DNA of 64,000 nt, taken from positions 1,857,501 through 1,921,500 of the forward strand of contig NZ_BDEL01000001.1 in NCBI RefSeq assembly GCF_001685485.1, written 5' to 3'. Position 1 is the first letter of the stretch; every line of letters begins with the position of its first letter. The notes beneath the pieces are model-generated. The model searched no databases. It saw only the letters and a list, made by a program, of their open reading frames with translations, and was not told the DNA's origin. The position numbers were made by a program, and so were the translations under genes. The DNA is from Formosa haliotis. Lineage in GTDB: Bacteria > Bacteroidota > Bacteroidia > Flavobacteriales > Flavobacteriaceae. This document shows, one piece after another, positions 1-10,457 of the stretch.

Positions 1-1632
1 TGGCTGTCCTGTTGCACCATTTGGGAAACTAATACCTAACAAGCCAGAAATGGTTGGCGCGATATCTATAATTTCTGTTTTTTGCAAAGTACTTCCGTGT
101 TTAATACCCTTTCCGAAAAATAGTAACGGTACATGGGTATCGTAATTTAAACCAGAACCATGGGTTGAACCTGTTTTGCTATAAGAAATTACCGCAGGAT
201 TGTACTCGAAAAGCACATCTCCAGAACGTTTTAAATTATAACCATTTTTAAACAAACTCTCTATGCCGTTTGTAAATGCTCCTTTTGCGATAGTTGAAGC
301 TGTATAGGCGTAATAAATATTATCTAAAGTTATTAGTTCGTTGGCAATGGCTTGTTGTACATCTTCTAAATTAAGCCCTAAAACTTTTATTTTTTCACGA
401 TCTAAAAAGATTTGGTTGTTACTTATGTTTTCAATTAAATCTGAAGAACCAAATGTTTTTGTTGTAAAATCATTTAAGTTCGATTTAAATCCCTTCTTTT
501 CAAAATAACCAGCAGGAACATTGTGCTCATGCAAATACGCAGGCACTTCAACAGCACCATGATCTGCTGTTAAAAAGACCGTGTACTCCCCTTTACCAAC
601 AGTTTTATCTAACATGTCGAAGAAACGTTCTAAGTCCTTATCTAATCTAATATAAGTATCTTCTACTTCTTTAGAACTTACCCCAAAATTATGACCAACA
701 TAATCTGTTGAAGAGAAACTTACAGTTAAAACATCGGTAATGTCGTCCTGCCCTAAATCCTCACCCTTAACAGCTGCCATTGCAAAATCTGCTACTATAC
801 TGTTTCCGTAAGGTGTCGATTTAATAATATCGAAACCACCATTCTCCTTACTTAGTTTCTTTAAATCGTAAGGGAAAGTAGCAGTTTCTTTACCTTTAAA
901 ACCACCTTCGAAGGCATTTAAATCGTCACCACTTTCAGTATACGTCTTAATATTATAAAGCGTATTCCAATCTTTTAAATACGATTTAGCAGTTTTAGAA
1001 TCGTTAAACTTTTCTACCCATTTTGGTAATTTTTCTTGATAGTAAGTACTAGAAATAAAAACACCTTCGTCTTTTCCATGAAACCAATACGCGGCATTAG
1101 CTGTATGTCCCGCCGGTAAAATTGCACCACGGTCTTTTACAGAAACACCAATAGTTTTCCCCTGCATTTGTGTAAATAATCTATTTTCATCGGCAAAAGA
1201 TGTGGTCATCATACGGTGTGGTGACATTTTTCCTGCTTTATCTGCAGTCCCTACAGAAGCTACGGTAGAATCTCCTGCACAATACACACTTGTTTTACTT
1301 TCCTTATCGTACCAATTATTACCAATAATACCATGATTCATAGGAGACGTTCCTGTATAAACAGAAGCATGTCCCGGTGCTGTATACGTAGGTATGTAAT
1401 TAAAATGATTATTTTTACAATTAAAACCTTCATTCATCATACGTTTAAAGCCTCCTTCACCGTATTTATTATAAAATCGCGTTAAATAATCGTAGCGCAT
1501 TTGGTCTACTACAATTCCAACCACTAACTTTGGTTTTACATAAATTTGAGACGCTTCATTGTCTTGTATTTTTTGGGCAAAACTTGACATACATAACAAG
1601 CTAGACACAAAAAATAATATTGATTTTTTCAT
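1..1632 (-). CDS. pafA: PafA-type alkaline phosphatase, C-terminal end cut by window edge
   Basis: Secreted phosphomonoesterase of the alkaline phosphatase superfamily, expected to release phosphate from organic esters in the periplasm. The reading frame is open from the ATG at 1632 to base 1 (544 codons), so only the last residues are likely missing. It starts with a signal peptide ending SSFAQ. Visible motifs are VVDQMRYDY (metal-binding Asp about residue 43), YTAPGHAS (nucleophile Thr about 84) and VKDRGAI (Lys166 and Arg168, matching the Lys-x-Arg pair typical of PafA rather than E. coli PhoA), plus late TADHG and THGSG metal ligands. It is divergent from the mla pair. A TATTTTTG -7 box lies about 25 bases upstream. 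No PHO-box-like operator was recognised. Confidence 0.9.
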   Translation of the reverse strand, partial: MKKSILFFVSSLLCMSSFAQKIQDNEASQIYVKPKLVVGIVVDQMRYDYLTRFYNKYGEGGFKRMMNEGFNCKNNHFNYIPTYTAPGHASVYTGTSPMNHGIIGNNWYDKESKTSVYCAGDSTVASVGTADKAGKMSPHRMMTTSFADENRLFTQMQGKTIGVSVKDRGAILPAGHTANAAYWFHGKDEGVFISSTYYQEKLPKWVEKFNDSKTAKSYLKDWNTLYNIKTYTESGDDLNAFEGGFKGKETATFPYDLKKLSKENGGFDIIKSTPYGNSIVADFAMAAVKGEDLGQDDITDVLTVSFSSTDYVGHNFGVSSKEVEDTYIRLDKDLERFFDMLDKTVGKGEYTVFLTADHGAVEVPAYLHEHNVPAGYFEKKGFKSNLNDFTTKTFGSSDLIENISNNQIFLDREKIKVLGLNLEDVQQAIANELITLDNIYYAYTASTIAKGAFTNGIESLFKNGYNLKRSGDVLFEYNPAVISYSKTGSTHGSGLNYDTHVPLLFFGKGIKHGSTLQKTEIIDIAPTISGLLGISFPNGATGQP

Positions 1633-1657
1633 AAATGATAAATTATATATAGAAATG

Positions 1658-1665
1658 CAAAAATA
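1658..1665 (-). promoter_or_regulatory. Putative -7 box for pafA
   Basis: Read on the minus strand this is TATTTTTG, matching the Bacteroidota -7 consensus TAnnTTTG, 25 bases upstream of the pafA ATG. No TTG is seen at the usual 19-base spacing, so the promoter is only half supported. Confidence 0.45.
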
Positions 1666-1747
1666 AGGTTTTTAAAATCTTTCTTAATTTAAATAATCAT
1701 TAAATAAGTTCTAGTAATTTTTTACTTTAGCAATTACAAAATATTCT

Positions 1748-2485
1748 ATGAGTTATCTGCACAGTATTGGCGCTTACGTCTTGATGATTATTGAGATTTT
1801 CAAAAAACCCACCAAATGGTCGGTTATGAAAAAACTCATCTTAAAAGATATAGACGATTTAATTATTGGTTCTTTAGGAATCGTTGCGTTTATTTCCTTT
1901 TTTGTTGGGGGTGTTGTTACCATTCAAACCGCCTTAAACATGGATAATCCATTAGTGCCAAAATCTTTAATTGGTTTTGCGACACGGCAATCGGTAATTT
2001 TAGAATTTGCGCCTACTTTCATCTCGGTAATTATGGCTGGTAAAGTAGGGTCCTTTATTACATCTAGTATCGGAACTATGCGGGTAACCGAGCAAATTGA
2101 TGCCTTAGAAGTTATGGGTATTAATTCGCTTAACTATTTGGTGTTCCCAAAACTGGTAGCGCTTATGCTTTATCCGTTTCTTATTTCTATTTCTATGTTT
2201 TTAGGAATTATTGGAGGATTGGCCGCTTGTGCTTTTGGAGATTTTGCTACCATTAACGATTATATTGTAGGTTTACAAGACGAATTCATACCTTACCATA
2301 TTGTGTATGCTTTTATAAAAACTATTGGTTTTGCTTTCCTTTTGGCGACCATACCATCCTTTCATGGGTATTATATGAAAGGTGGCGCCTTAGATGTTGG
2401 TAAAGCGAGTACGGTATCTTTTGTATGGACTAGTGTTGCCATTATTACATTGAATTTCATTCTAACCCAAATCCTTTTAAGCTAA
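1748..2485 (+). CDS. mlaE: MlaE-family ABC transporter permease
   Basis: Inner-membrane permease of the MlaE/YrbE family, which moves phospholipids between inner and outer membranes. The 245-residue length is normal and the sequence shows about five hydrophobic segments, with the family region around FAPTFISVIMAGKVGSF and the conserved EQIDALEVMGI loop near the middle. The stop overlaps the start of the next gene by one base (TAATG), so permease and ATPase are translationally coupled. No MCE-domain partner (MlaD) is beside it; in flavobacteria that gene is often elsewhere. A weak -7-like TACTTTAG sits at 1723-1730. Confidence 0.9.
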   Translation: MSYLHSIGAYVLMIIEIFKKPTKWSVMKKLILKDIDDLIIGSLGIVAFISFFVGGVVTIQTALNMDNPLVPKSLIGFATRQSVILEFAPTFISVIMAGKVGSFITSSIGTMRVTEQIDALEVMGINSLNYLVFPKLVALMLYPFLISISMFLGIIGGLAACAFGDFATINDYIVGLQDEFIPYHIVYAFIKTIGFAFLLATIPSFHGYYMKGGALDVGKASTVSFVWTSVAIITLNFILTQILLS

Positions 2486-3252
2486 TGATTGAAGTTAAAG
2501 ATTTACACAAATCCTTTGGAGATGCTCATATTTTAAAAGGTATTAGTACGACTTTTGAAAAAGGAAAGACCAATCTTATTATAGGCCAAAGTGGTTCTGG
2601 GAAGACCGTTTTCTTAAAATGTTTGTTAGGCTTATTCGATTATGAAGAGGGCAGTATCTCTTACGAAGGGAGAATTTTTTCACAATTGTCTGAAGATCAA
2701 AAACGGAATTTAAGATCTGAAATTGGAATGGTTTTTCAAGGCAGTGCCTTATTCGATTCTATGACTATTGCAGAAAACGTGATGTTCCCTTTACGTATGT
2801 TTACAAAGCAAAGTAAAAGTGAAATGAGCGACCGTGTAGACTTTGTATTAAAACGTGTTAATCTTGAGGACGCTCATAATAAATTACCTTCTGAAGCTTC
2901 TGGAGGAATGCAAAAACGTGTGGCTATAGCACGTGCTATAGTAAATAAACCTAAGTATTTATTTTGCGACGAACCAAACTCTGGTTTAGATCCTAAAACT
3001 GCAATTGTTATCGATAATCTTATTCAAGAAATCACTGACGAATACGATATCACGACGGTAATAAATACTCACGATATGAATTCTGTAATGGAAATAGGTG
3101 AAAAAATTGTGTTTTTAAAGGATGGTTTAAAAGCTTGGGAAGGCTCTAACCAAACCATTTTTAAAACCGACAACGAAGTTGTAACCGACTTTGTATATTC
3201 TTCAGAATTGTTTAAAAAGGTGCGTAAAATGTATATCGAAGAAAACCTTTAG
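2485..3252 (+). CDS. mlaF: MlaF-family ABC transporter ATP-binding protein
   Basis: ATPase subunit partnering the MlaE-like permease immediately upstream, powering lipid transport at the inner membrane. All ABC motifs are visible: Walker A GQSGSGKT (about residues 34-41), Q-loop VFQGSALFDS, signature SGGMQKRVAIARAI, Walker B YLFCDEPNSGLDP and the switch His in NTHDM. The signature has Met in place of the more common Gln, as in many MlaF proteins. It converges on the DUF389 gene, with a four-base overlap of the 3' ends (3249-3252), leaving no room for an ordinary terminator between them. Confidence 0.92.
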   Translation: MIEVKDLHKSFGDAHILKGISTTFEKGKTNLIIGQSGSGKTVFLKCLLGLFDYEEGSISYEGRIFSQLSEDQKRNLRSEIGMVFQGSALFDSMTIAENVMFPLRMFTKQSKSEMSDRVDFVLKRVNLEDAHNKLPSEASGGMQKRVAIARAIVNKPKYLFCDEPNSGLDPKTAIVIDNLIQEITDEYDITTVINTHDMNSVMEIGEKIVFLKDGLKAWEGSNQTIFKTDNEVVTDFVYSSELFKKVRKMYIEENL

Positions 3253-4754
3253 TGTTTAATTCGTTTAACTGTTAAGGTATCCAAATCTAATTTCAATTTC
3301 AACCAGCGTTCTAATTTATCTTGCTCTTTCTCAATAACATCTTCATTTAATTTTTTGTCCTTTTTCCAACGTACTGCGAATACAGGAAGGGTATCAATCT
3401 TATCGAAATTCGAGGTTATGACAGTAGAATAACTAAACATGTCTAGGTTTTCGTAATTAATATGAACCTCCTTCATTACTTCTTGAAATGGAATAGTTCT
3501 ATCTTCTAGATATTGTAACTGACTCACTTTTTTCTCTAAGAACACGATTTTCTGACTTTGTGAAAGTAAATCTAAAGAATCGCGATATCGCAATTGCTCC
3601 ATATATTTTACATTATCTAAGTTAGATCTGTTCTGATTAAAATTAAAATGAGCATTTCTAAGCGCTGGATAATCTGCTAATCTTGCTTTTAGAAGCTCTA
3701 TCGTTTCCGTTGGTATATAACCTAAACCATAGGTGTTAAATTCGATACTAGAGCCTTCTTTCCCATTAGAATATTTATAAACCACATTTTTCTTTACGTA
3801 TTCATACTGTGGTAAACCCTTAAGTTCACGATCTAAGTACAATTGGGCTTCTCTTTTAAAGTTACTTTCTTTTAAAACATCTATAAATGTCCAAATTGCA
3901 GGAATCATAGCTACAACGGCTAGAACGGACGCAAATTGAGAAATACGTTTTCTTTTCTGAGAATTCACGTATTTAATCATTGGGAACCTTAAAATTTTAA
4001 GCGCAATAAAAGTGGCCAATGCAATAAATATGGTGTTAATCATGAACAGGTAAAATGCACCCGAAGCATAACCAATTCCTTTAGAAAAATCATCGAAAGC
4101 CACAGCCAAACCATAACCTACTGTACATAACGGAGGCATTAAAGCTGTTGCAATAGCAACCCCAAAAATAACAGAAGCGATAGTACCCTTTTTAGTTCTC
4201 GCAATAATTAATGCGGCACCACCAAAAAATGCAATTAAAACATCTCTAATATCAGGTTTCGTACGTGCTAAAAGCTCTAAAGACTCCTCTTGTAATGGGA
4301 AAAATTTATAGAATAGGAAGGCTGTTAATACACTTAAGAAAATCATAACTCCAAAGTTAATTATGGATTTTCTCAGCGTGTCAATATCATTAATGGCAAC
4401 CGATAGACCAATACCTAGAATAGGTCCCATTAACGGCGAAATTAACATGGCACCAATAACAACAGCAGTAGAATTAGCGTTTAATCCGACAGAAGCCACA
4501 AAGATAGAACAAATCAAAATCCAAGCTGTAGCACCTTTAAAAGGAATATCTCCCTTAATGGCATCAATAGTGGCTTGCTGATCTGTATCTTGTCTAAAAT
4601 CTAAAAGCTCTGATAAGAAATTTTTAATATTCCCAAGTAAACCAATAGCATCTTTTTTAATGGCTTGCTTAGAATCTTTTACAGCGGCATCTTGTGCGGC
4701 CTCTTTTTCTTTATCGGCTTCCTCTTCAGAAAAGTTAAACTTATTCTCGCTCAT
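3249..4754 (-). CDS. DUF389 (TIGR00341-type) membrane protein
   Basis: Integral membrane protein with a DUF389 core: an acidic, coiled N-terminus (about 60 residues rich in Glu, Lys and Ala), then about six membrane segments beginning AWILICSIFVASVGL and containing the conserved TAVVIGAMLISPLMGPI stretch, then a soluble C-terminal region of about 200 residues. No biochemical function is established for the family; transport has been suggested. It ends against mlaF and begins three bases after the guanylyltransferase stop on the same strand, so the two are probably co-transcribed. Call by family resemblance; function unknown. Confidence 0.8.
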   Translation of the reverse strand: MSENKFNFSEEEADKEKEAAQDAAVKDSKQAIKKDAIGLLGNIKNFLSELLDFRQDTDQQATIDAIKGDIPFKGATAWILICSIFVASVGLNANSTAVVIGAMLISPLMGPILGIGLSVAINDIDTLRKSIINFGVMIFLSVLTAFLFYKFFPLQEESLELLARTKPDIRDVLIAFFGGAALIIARTKKGTIASVIFGVAIATALMPPLCTVGYGLAVAFDDFSKGIGYASGAFYLFMINTIFIALATFIALKILRFPMIKYVNSQKRKRISQFASVLAVVAMIPAIWTFIDVLKESNFKREAQLYLDRELKGLPQYEYVKKNVVYKYSNGKEGSSIEFNTYGLGYIPTETIELLKARLADYPALRNAHFNFNQNRSNLDNVKYMEQLRYRDSLDLLSQSQKIVFLEKKVSQLQYLEDRTIPFQEVMKEVHINYENLDMFSYSTVITSNFDKIDTLPVFAVRWKKDKKLNEDVIEKEQDKLERWLKLKLDLDTLTVKRIKH

Positions 4755-4757
4755 ATA

Positions 4758-5837
4758 TTAACAGTAGTTTTCACCAAACTCATCTTTAACCGTATTACGA
4801 ACCTCCTTAATTCCTTGTTCTTTTTCTTTAGGATAGATTAGTAAAACGTCGTCTTTATCAATTATAATATAGTCATTTAAACCTTCTATAACAACAATTT
4901 TATCATTTTGGGTTCTAATCATATTACCACTTGCATCCTGAACTAAAGTTCTTGCATTTACTACGGCGTTATTATTAGAATCTTTATCTAATTTATCGTA
5001 TAAACTTCCCCAGGTACCAAGATCGTTCCAATCGAATTGTGCCGATAATACATACACATTTTTCGATGGTTCCATAATGGCATAATCCACAGAAATATTT
5101 TCCGCTTTTATATAATTTTCATTTATAAATTCGGTTTCAGTATCTGTATTATAAGCCGACATTCCGTTTTTAAATAATTGAAATAATGTTGGCTGATTGA
5201 TTTCAAATGCTTTTAAAACACTTTCAACACTCCACATAAAAATACCTGCATTCCAAACAAAATTCCCTTGTTTTATAAACGATTTAGCCGTATCGTAATC
5301 TGGTTTTTCTCTGAATTGTTTAACGGGTTTTACCACATTTTCCGTTTCTGTATCAAATTCAATATATCCATATCCTGTATTTGGAAAGGTTGGTTCGATA
5401 CCTAAAGTCATTAAAGCATCATTTTCCTTACAAAAATCGAAAGCGGTTAACACATTTCTTGAAAAAGCATCTTCATCTTCAATCCAATGGTCGCTGGGTG
5501 CTACCAACATGAGCGCATCTGGATTTTCTTTCTGAATTTTTAAAGCGGCATACAAAATACAAGGTCCTGTATTTTTCATTGCTGGCTCTAGAACCACTTG
5601 TTGTTGTGTTACCTCTGGTAGTTGTTCTAGAACAAGATCGTTATAAGCTTCATTGGTTAAAATATAAATGTTTTCTTTCGGAATAAAACGAGATAAACGT
5701 TGAAACGTCTTTTGAATTAACGTGTCTCCGGTGCCTAACATATCATGAAATTGTTTAGGAAAACTATTCATACTTACTGGCCAAAATCTAGACCCTACTC
5801 CTCCTGCCATAATAATGGCGTAATTATTCTTGTTCAT
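4758..5837 (-). CDS. manC: Mannose-1-phosphate guanylyltransferase
   Basis: Makes GDP-mannose from mannose 1-phosphate and GTP, a precursor for surface polysaccharides and fucose-type sugars. The nucleotidyltransferase signature GGVGSRFWPVS is at residues 12-22, followed by EPAMKNTGPC, APSDHWI, EKPDYDTA, NAGIFMW and WNDLGTWGS. At 359 residues it is the short form, lacking the cupin phosphomannose-isomerase domain of the bifunctional enzyme. It lies ten bases downstream of the SprT-like gene and three bases upstream of the DUF389 gene, suggesting one transcript from the promoter at 6449-6478. Confidence 0.92.
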   Translation of the reverse strand: MNKNNYAIIMAGGVGSRFWPVSMNSFPKQFHDMLGTGDTLIQKTFQRLSRFIPKENIYILTNEAYNDLVLEQLPEVTQQQVVLEPAMKNTGPCILYAALKIQKENPDALMLVAPSDHWIEDEDAFSRNVLTAFDFCKENDALMTLGIEPTFPNTGYGYIEFDTETENVVKPVKQFREKPDYDTAKSFIKQGNFVWNAGIFMWSVESVLKAFEINQPTLFQLFKNGMSAYNTDTETEFINENYIKAENISVDYAIMEPSKNVYVLSAQFDWNDLGTWGSLYDKLDKDSNNNAVVNARTLVQDASGNMIRTQNDKIVVIEGLNDYIIIDKDDVLLIYPKEKEQGIKEVRNTVKDEFGENYC

Positions 5838-5847
5838 TTATTTTTTC

Positions 5848-6441
5848 TTAAATAACTTCTATTTCTACGTTCGGGTTAAACAAATATATTTTACCCGTTT
5901 TAATCTCTATACATTCAAAACGCTTTACACGTCTATTTCCCTTTTTAAATTGCCTCCCATTATGGATTTTAAAAACACTTCCTTCTGGAACCTCAAAAAT
6001 ATATGTTTTATTTGAATTTTCATCAAATTGTTTTAAGGCTAATGCTAAGATGTGGTCGGTATCGCTTGTCGCTTTAGGATTTCTAAAATGTCTTGCTAAT
6101 AAAGGTAATAACTCTTCAGGAAATACTTGGGGATTTAAAAACGGCAACATTAAATATTGAAAAGTTTGCTTCCATTCCTTCCCGTGTGGTTTTATCATTC
6201 TACCATAAGCCTGAAAAGCCTCGAAATGTGCAATTTCGTGAATTAAAGTAATTAAAAACCGATATGGATTTAAATTGGAATTTACTGTTATTAAATGTCT
6301 GCCGTTAGTCAACTTCCTATAATCGCCATGTCTTGTTTTGCGTTCTTTTTTAACTACAAAATCGAGCTTATCGTTAGCCAATAGTTCCATTACTTTAGGA
6401 ACTGCATATTGAGGAATATAGCGTTGAAGTGTATTCTGCAT
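5848..6441 (-). CDS. SprT-like zinc metalloprotease-family protein
   Basis: SprT-like domain protein of 197 residues. The zinc-protease motif HEIAH is visible (in ITLIHEIAHFEAF, about residues 67-71), with a third-ligand candidate His in the following PHGKEWK segment. A C-terminal basic part (about 155-197) has no CxxC zinc ribbon, unlike some relatives. The family is related to the DNA-protein crosslink protease Spartan, but the bacterial members are poorly characterised. It heads the cluster with manC and the DUF389 gene and has one of the best promoters in the window, with the -7 box only eight bases before the ATG. Confidence 0.82.
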   Translation of the reverse strand: MQNTLQRYIPQYAVPKVMELLANDKLDFVVKKERKTRHGDYRKLTNGRHLITVNSNLNPYRFLITLIHEIAHFEAFQAYGRMIKPHGKEWKQTFQYLMLPFLNPQVFPEELLPLLARHFRNPKATSDTDHILALALKQFDENSNKTYIFEVPEGSVFKIHNGRQFKKGNRRVKRFECIEIKTGKIYLFNPNVEIEVI

Positions 6442-6448
6442 TGTGCTA

Positions 6449-6478
6449 CAAATGTACGCGAAAGTAAATTAATTTCAA
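6449..6478 (-). promoter_or_regulatory. Promoter of the SprT-like gene (TTG-N19-TACATTTG)
   Basis: On the minus strand TTG (6476-6478) is followed by 19 bases and TACATTTG (6449-6456), an exact fit to the Bacteroidota promoter consensus. The -7 box ends eight bases before the ATG at 6441, so the transcript would have almost no leader. Confidence 0.8.
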
Positions 6479-6518
6479 CATTATTATACCTTTAAGCTTT
6501 ATGAAAACAAGCTTGAGA

Positions 6519-7433
6519 TTAATCTCTAATTAAAGGCATTGTAGAACAGCGTAATAAGCCCTCTTGTTTAGATATTTCGGCATAAGGCACTTCTTCTACA
6601 GTAAAACCACAAGCTCTTAACCAGGTGTTTAATCTTGTGAAATTTTGTTCAGAAATCACCACATTTTCAGCAATAGAAAACACATTACTATTCATATTGT
6701 ACATTTCATCTCTTGTAATATGAAATAAGTTTTCTTCTCCAAACAAATTAACTAAATACTGATAATCGGACGCTTCTTTAAAACCGTCTCTAAAAATAAT
6801 CCCCTTGTTTTTCCCTACCGGTTGAAAACAACAATCTAAATGCAATGCATTATCTCGAGGATCTGTTTTCGATTTTACCAAATCGAATTCTTTTACAGTT
6901 TTATTAGGGAAAAGATTTTTTATAAAATTTACGCCCTCCATATTCGTTCTAGCCGTAATATGATTTGGATAATCGCTCCCTTTATAGGTTCCGATAAAAA
7001 TATGATCGTTCCACAACATGACATCGCCCCCTTCAATATGAACTTCCTCTGGCGGTTTAATAATGTTTTCGGGTTTAATTAATTGGATAACGTGTTGTAT
7101 AGCTTCTACTTCTTGTTCTCTATCCGGAAGAATATTAGCTTTTATTAATTTATCGTCGATTACAAAGGCTATATCACGAGCAAAAATCTGGTTGTAATGT
7201 TCTATTACTTTAGGCCGAAAAACTGTAACATTATACTTTTCAAAAACCTTAGCTACGGCTTCCATTTCTTTCACCATATCTTCCTCGATAGGATAGGTGC
7301 CTGCTTTTATATGTTCGATAGATTTTGGGTCGTAAGCATCTTCAATAGCAGGAACAGCTCCATTACTAATTGCTGTTCCTAACACTACTGCACGTAGTCT
7401 AGACGTTTCGTTTGAGACATTTAATGATAACAT
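6519..7433 (-). CDS. Amidinotransferase / dimethylarginine dimethylaminohydrolase-family protein
   Basis: Member of the guanidino-group-modifying fold (arginine deiminase, DDAH, amidinotransferase). The triad elements are visible: acidic HIEGGDVML (about residues 133-141), the His of ALHLDCCF (about 198) and a C-terminal nucleophile Cys in LLRCSTMPLI (residue 296), plus FARDIAFV near residue 70. At 304 residues it is longer than bacterial DDAH (about 255), so the substrate (arginine, methylarginine or other guanidino compound) cannot be set from sequence. It follows gltA on the same strand, separated by 96 bases that contain a long inverted repeat. Confidence 0.75.
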   Translation of the reverse strand: MLSLNVSNETSRLRAVVLGTAISNGAVPAIEDAYDPKSIEHIKAGTYPIEEDMVKEMEAVAKVFEKYNVTVFRPKVIEHYNQIFARDIAFVIDDKLIKANILPDREQEVEAIQHVIQLIKPENIIKPPEEVHIEGGDVMLWNDHIFIGTYKGSDYPNHITARTNMEGVNFIKNLFPNKTVKEFDLVKSKTDPRDNALHLDCCFQPVGKNKGIIFRDGFKEASDYQYLVNLFGEENLFHITRDEMYNMNSNVFSIAENVVISEQNFTRLNTWLRACGFTVEEVPYAEISKQEGLLRCSTMPLIRD

Positions 7434-7447
7434 AAATATGAAATAAA

Positions 7448-7506
7448 AATGTCATTTTGAAAATTTTAAAACAATAAAATGCTTTAGAATCATCCAAAAT
7501 GACATT
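7448..7506. terminator. 12-bp inverted repeat between gltA and the amidinotransferase gene
   Basis: AATGTCATTTTG (7448-7459) and CAAAATGACATT (7495-7506) are perfect complements separated by 35 bases. On the minus strand the second arm is followed by TTTTATTTC, so it could act as a weak terminator after gltA; the long loop is unusual. Confidence 0.45.
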
Positions 7507-7529
7507 AGATTTTTAATATATAAAACTTC

Positions 7530-8816
7530 TTAACGTTTATCTACGTCTACAAAAGGTCTTAAAGTTTCCCCAATGTATAACTGACGAGGACGTCCGATTG
7601 GTTCTTTTCTTAAACGCATTTCTCTCCATTGTGCAATCCATCCTGGTAAACGACCAATTGCAAACATTACAGTAAACATTTCTGTTGGAATATTCATGGC
7701 TCTATAAATAATTCCTGAGTAAAAGTCTACGTTTGGATATAATTTTCTATCTACAAAGTATGGATCTTCTAGAGCTTCTTTTTCTAAACCTTTAGCAATA
7801 TCTAAGATAGGATCTTCTATACCTAAAGCATTTAATACTTCGTCTGCAGCTTTCTTAATTATTTTAGCACGAGGATCGAAGTTTTTATACACTCTGTGTC
7901 CGAATCCCATTAATCTAAATGGATCATTTTTATCTTTAGCCTTAGCCATATACTTTTTAGTGTCTCCACCATCAGCTTCTATAGCTTGAAGCATTTCTAA
8001 TACCGCTTGGTTAGCACCTCCATGAAGTGGTCCCCATAGTGCAGAAATACCAGCAGAAATTGATGCAAATAACCCTGCATGTGAAGATCCTACGATACGT
8101 ACTGTTGATGTTGAACAATTTTGTTCGTGGTCTGCATGTAAGATTAATAATTTATCTAAAGCATCTACTAAAACTTGGTTTTGCTCATAGGCACGGTTAG
8201 GTTTAGAGAACATCATTTTAAGGATATTTTCAACATATCCTAAAGATTCATCTCCATAATCAAGAGGTAAACCTTGCTTTTTACGCATAGTCCAAGCAAC
8301 TAAAACAGGCATTTTACCTAAAATCTTAACAATGGCTCTATACATTTCCGCTTCAGAATTTACATTTACCGAAGTTGGATTAAATGCTGTTAAGGCACTT
8401 GTTAAAGATGAGATAATTCCCATCGGGTGTGCCGATTTAGGGAATGCTTCTAAAATTTTCTTTATATCCTCATCTACTGCAGATTCAGCTTTAATATCAG
8501 CGTGGAATTTATCATTTTGTTCTTTCGTAGGTAATTCTCCAAAAATTAGAAGATAAGCAACTTCTAGGAAGTCTACTTTTTCAGCAATTTCTTCTATTGA
8601 ATATCCTCGATATCTTAAAATTCCTTTTTCTCCATCTAAAAATGTTATTGCACTTTCGCAAGAACCTGTGTTTTTAAATCCTGGGTCTATTGTTATTACA
8701 CCTTCTGTAGCCGTTCTTAGTGTACTTATATCTATTGCAACTTCATTTTCGGTTCCTGTAACTAAAGGAAATTCATATTTTTTCCCATCGATTTCAATTG
8801 TGGCTGTATTTGACAT
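7530..8816 (-). CDS. gltA: Citrate synthase
   Basis: Condenses acetyl-CoA and oxaloacetate to citrate, the entry step of the TCA cycle. Length (428 residues) and N-terminal extension fit the type II, hexameric bacterial form. Catalytic motifs are visible: HADHEQNCSTSTVR, the GPLHGGANQAV segment with the active-site His, GFGHRVYKNFDPRA, and a late PNVDFYSG region with the catalytic Asp. It reads toward the amidinotransferase gene. The upstream 172 bases hold the enolase terminator and a near-consensus TAGATTTC box at about 8865-8872 that may be its promoter. Confidence 0.96.
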   Translation of the reverse strand: MSNTATIEIDGKKYEFPLVTGTENEVAIDISTLRTATEGVITIDPGFKNTGSCESAITFLDGEKGILRYRGYSIEEIAEKVDFLEVAYLLIFGELPTKEQNDKFHADIKAESAVDEDIKKILEAFPKSAHPMGIISSLTSALTAFNPTSVNVNSEAEMYRAIVKILGKMPVLVAWTMRKKQGLPLDYGDESLGYVENILKMMFSKPNRAYEQNQVLVDALDKLLILHADHEQNCSTSTVRIVGSSHAGLFASISAGISALWGPLHGGANQAVLEMLQAIEADGGDTKKYMAKAKDKNDPFRLMGFGHRVYKNFDPRAKIIKKAADEVLNALGIEDPILDIAKGLEKEALEDPYFVDRKLYPNVDFYSGIIYRAMNIPTEMFTVMFAIGRLPGWIAQWREMRLRKEPIGRPRQLYIGETLRPFVDVDKR

Positions 8817-8932
8817 ATTAATTTACTTGTGTTATTCTAATTTTATTGGTTCCGGCTAAAATACGAAATCTATCACGATTTATTAATATAATAAATGAAC
8901 CATTTAAATAAAGATTAGATAAAAATTCGCAT

Positions 8933-8967
8933 AAAAAAAAGCGATTATTTCAAAAAATAATCGCTTT
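8933..8967 (-). terminator. Intrinsic terminator of eno
   Basis: AAAGCGATTATT (8938-8949) pairs with AATAATCGCTTT (8956-8967); on the minus strand the hairpin is followed by a run of eight T. It lies 22 bases past the enolase stop. Confidence 0.85.
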
Positions 8968-8988
8968 CCAAATATGTTTAAAGATTTA

Positions 8989-10302
<1,314 letters not shown>

Positions 10303-10400
10303 TTATTGTTTTTAAAGCACTAATTTACGAAAATGTTAAACTAAATTTTAACAAAAAATGTTATATTTATGCTATATTATTACTACAATGATTTCGTAAC

Positions 10401-10441
10401 AAAAAAACCTCAAATAAAGCAAGCTTTAATTGAGGTTTTTT
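10401..10441 (-). terminator. Intrinsic terminator of carA
   Basis: AAAACCTCAAATAAAGC and GCTTTAATTGAGGTTTT form a stem of about 17 pairs with one mismatch and a tiny loop, flanked by A and T runs on both sides. It starts 17 bases after the carA stop and could stop transcription in either direction. Confidence 0.88.
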
Positions 10442-10457
10442 AGACGTGAACTCTTAA

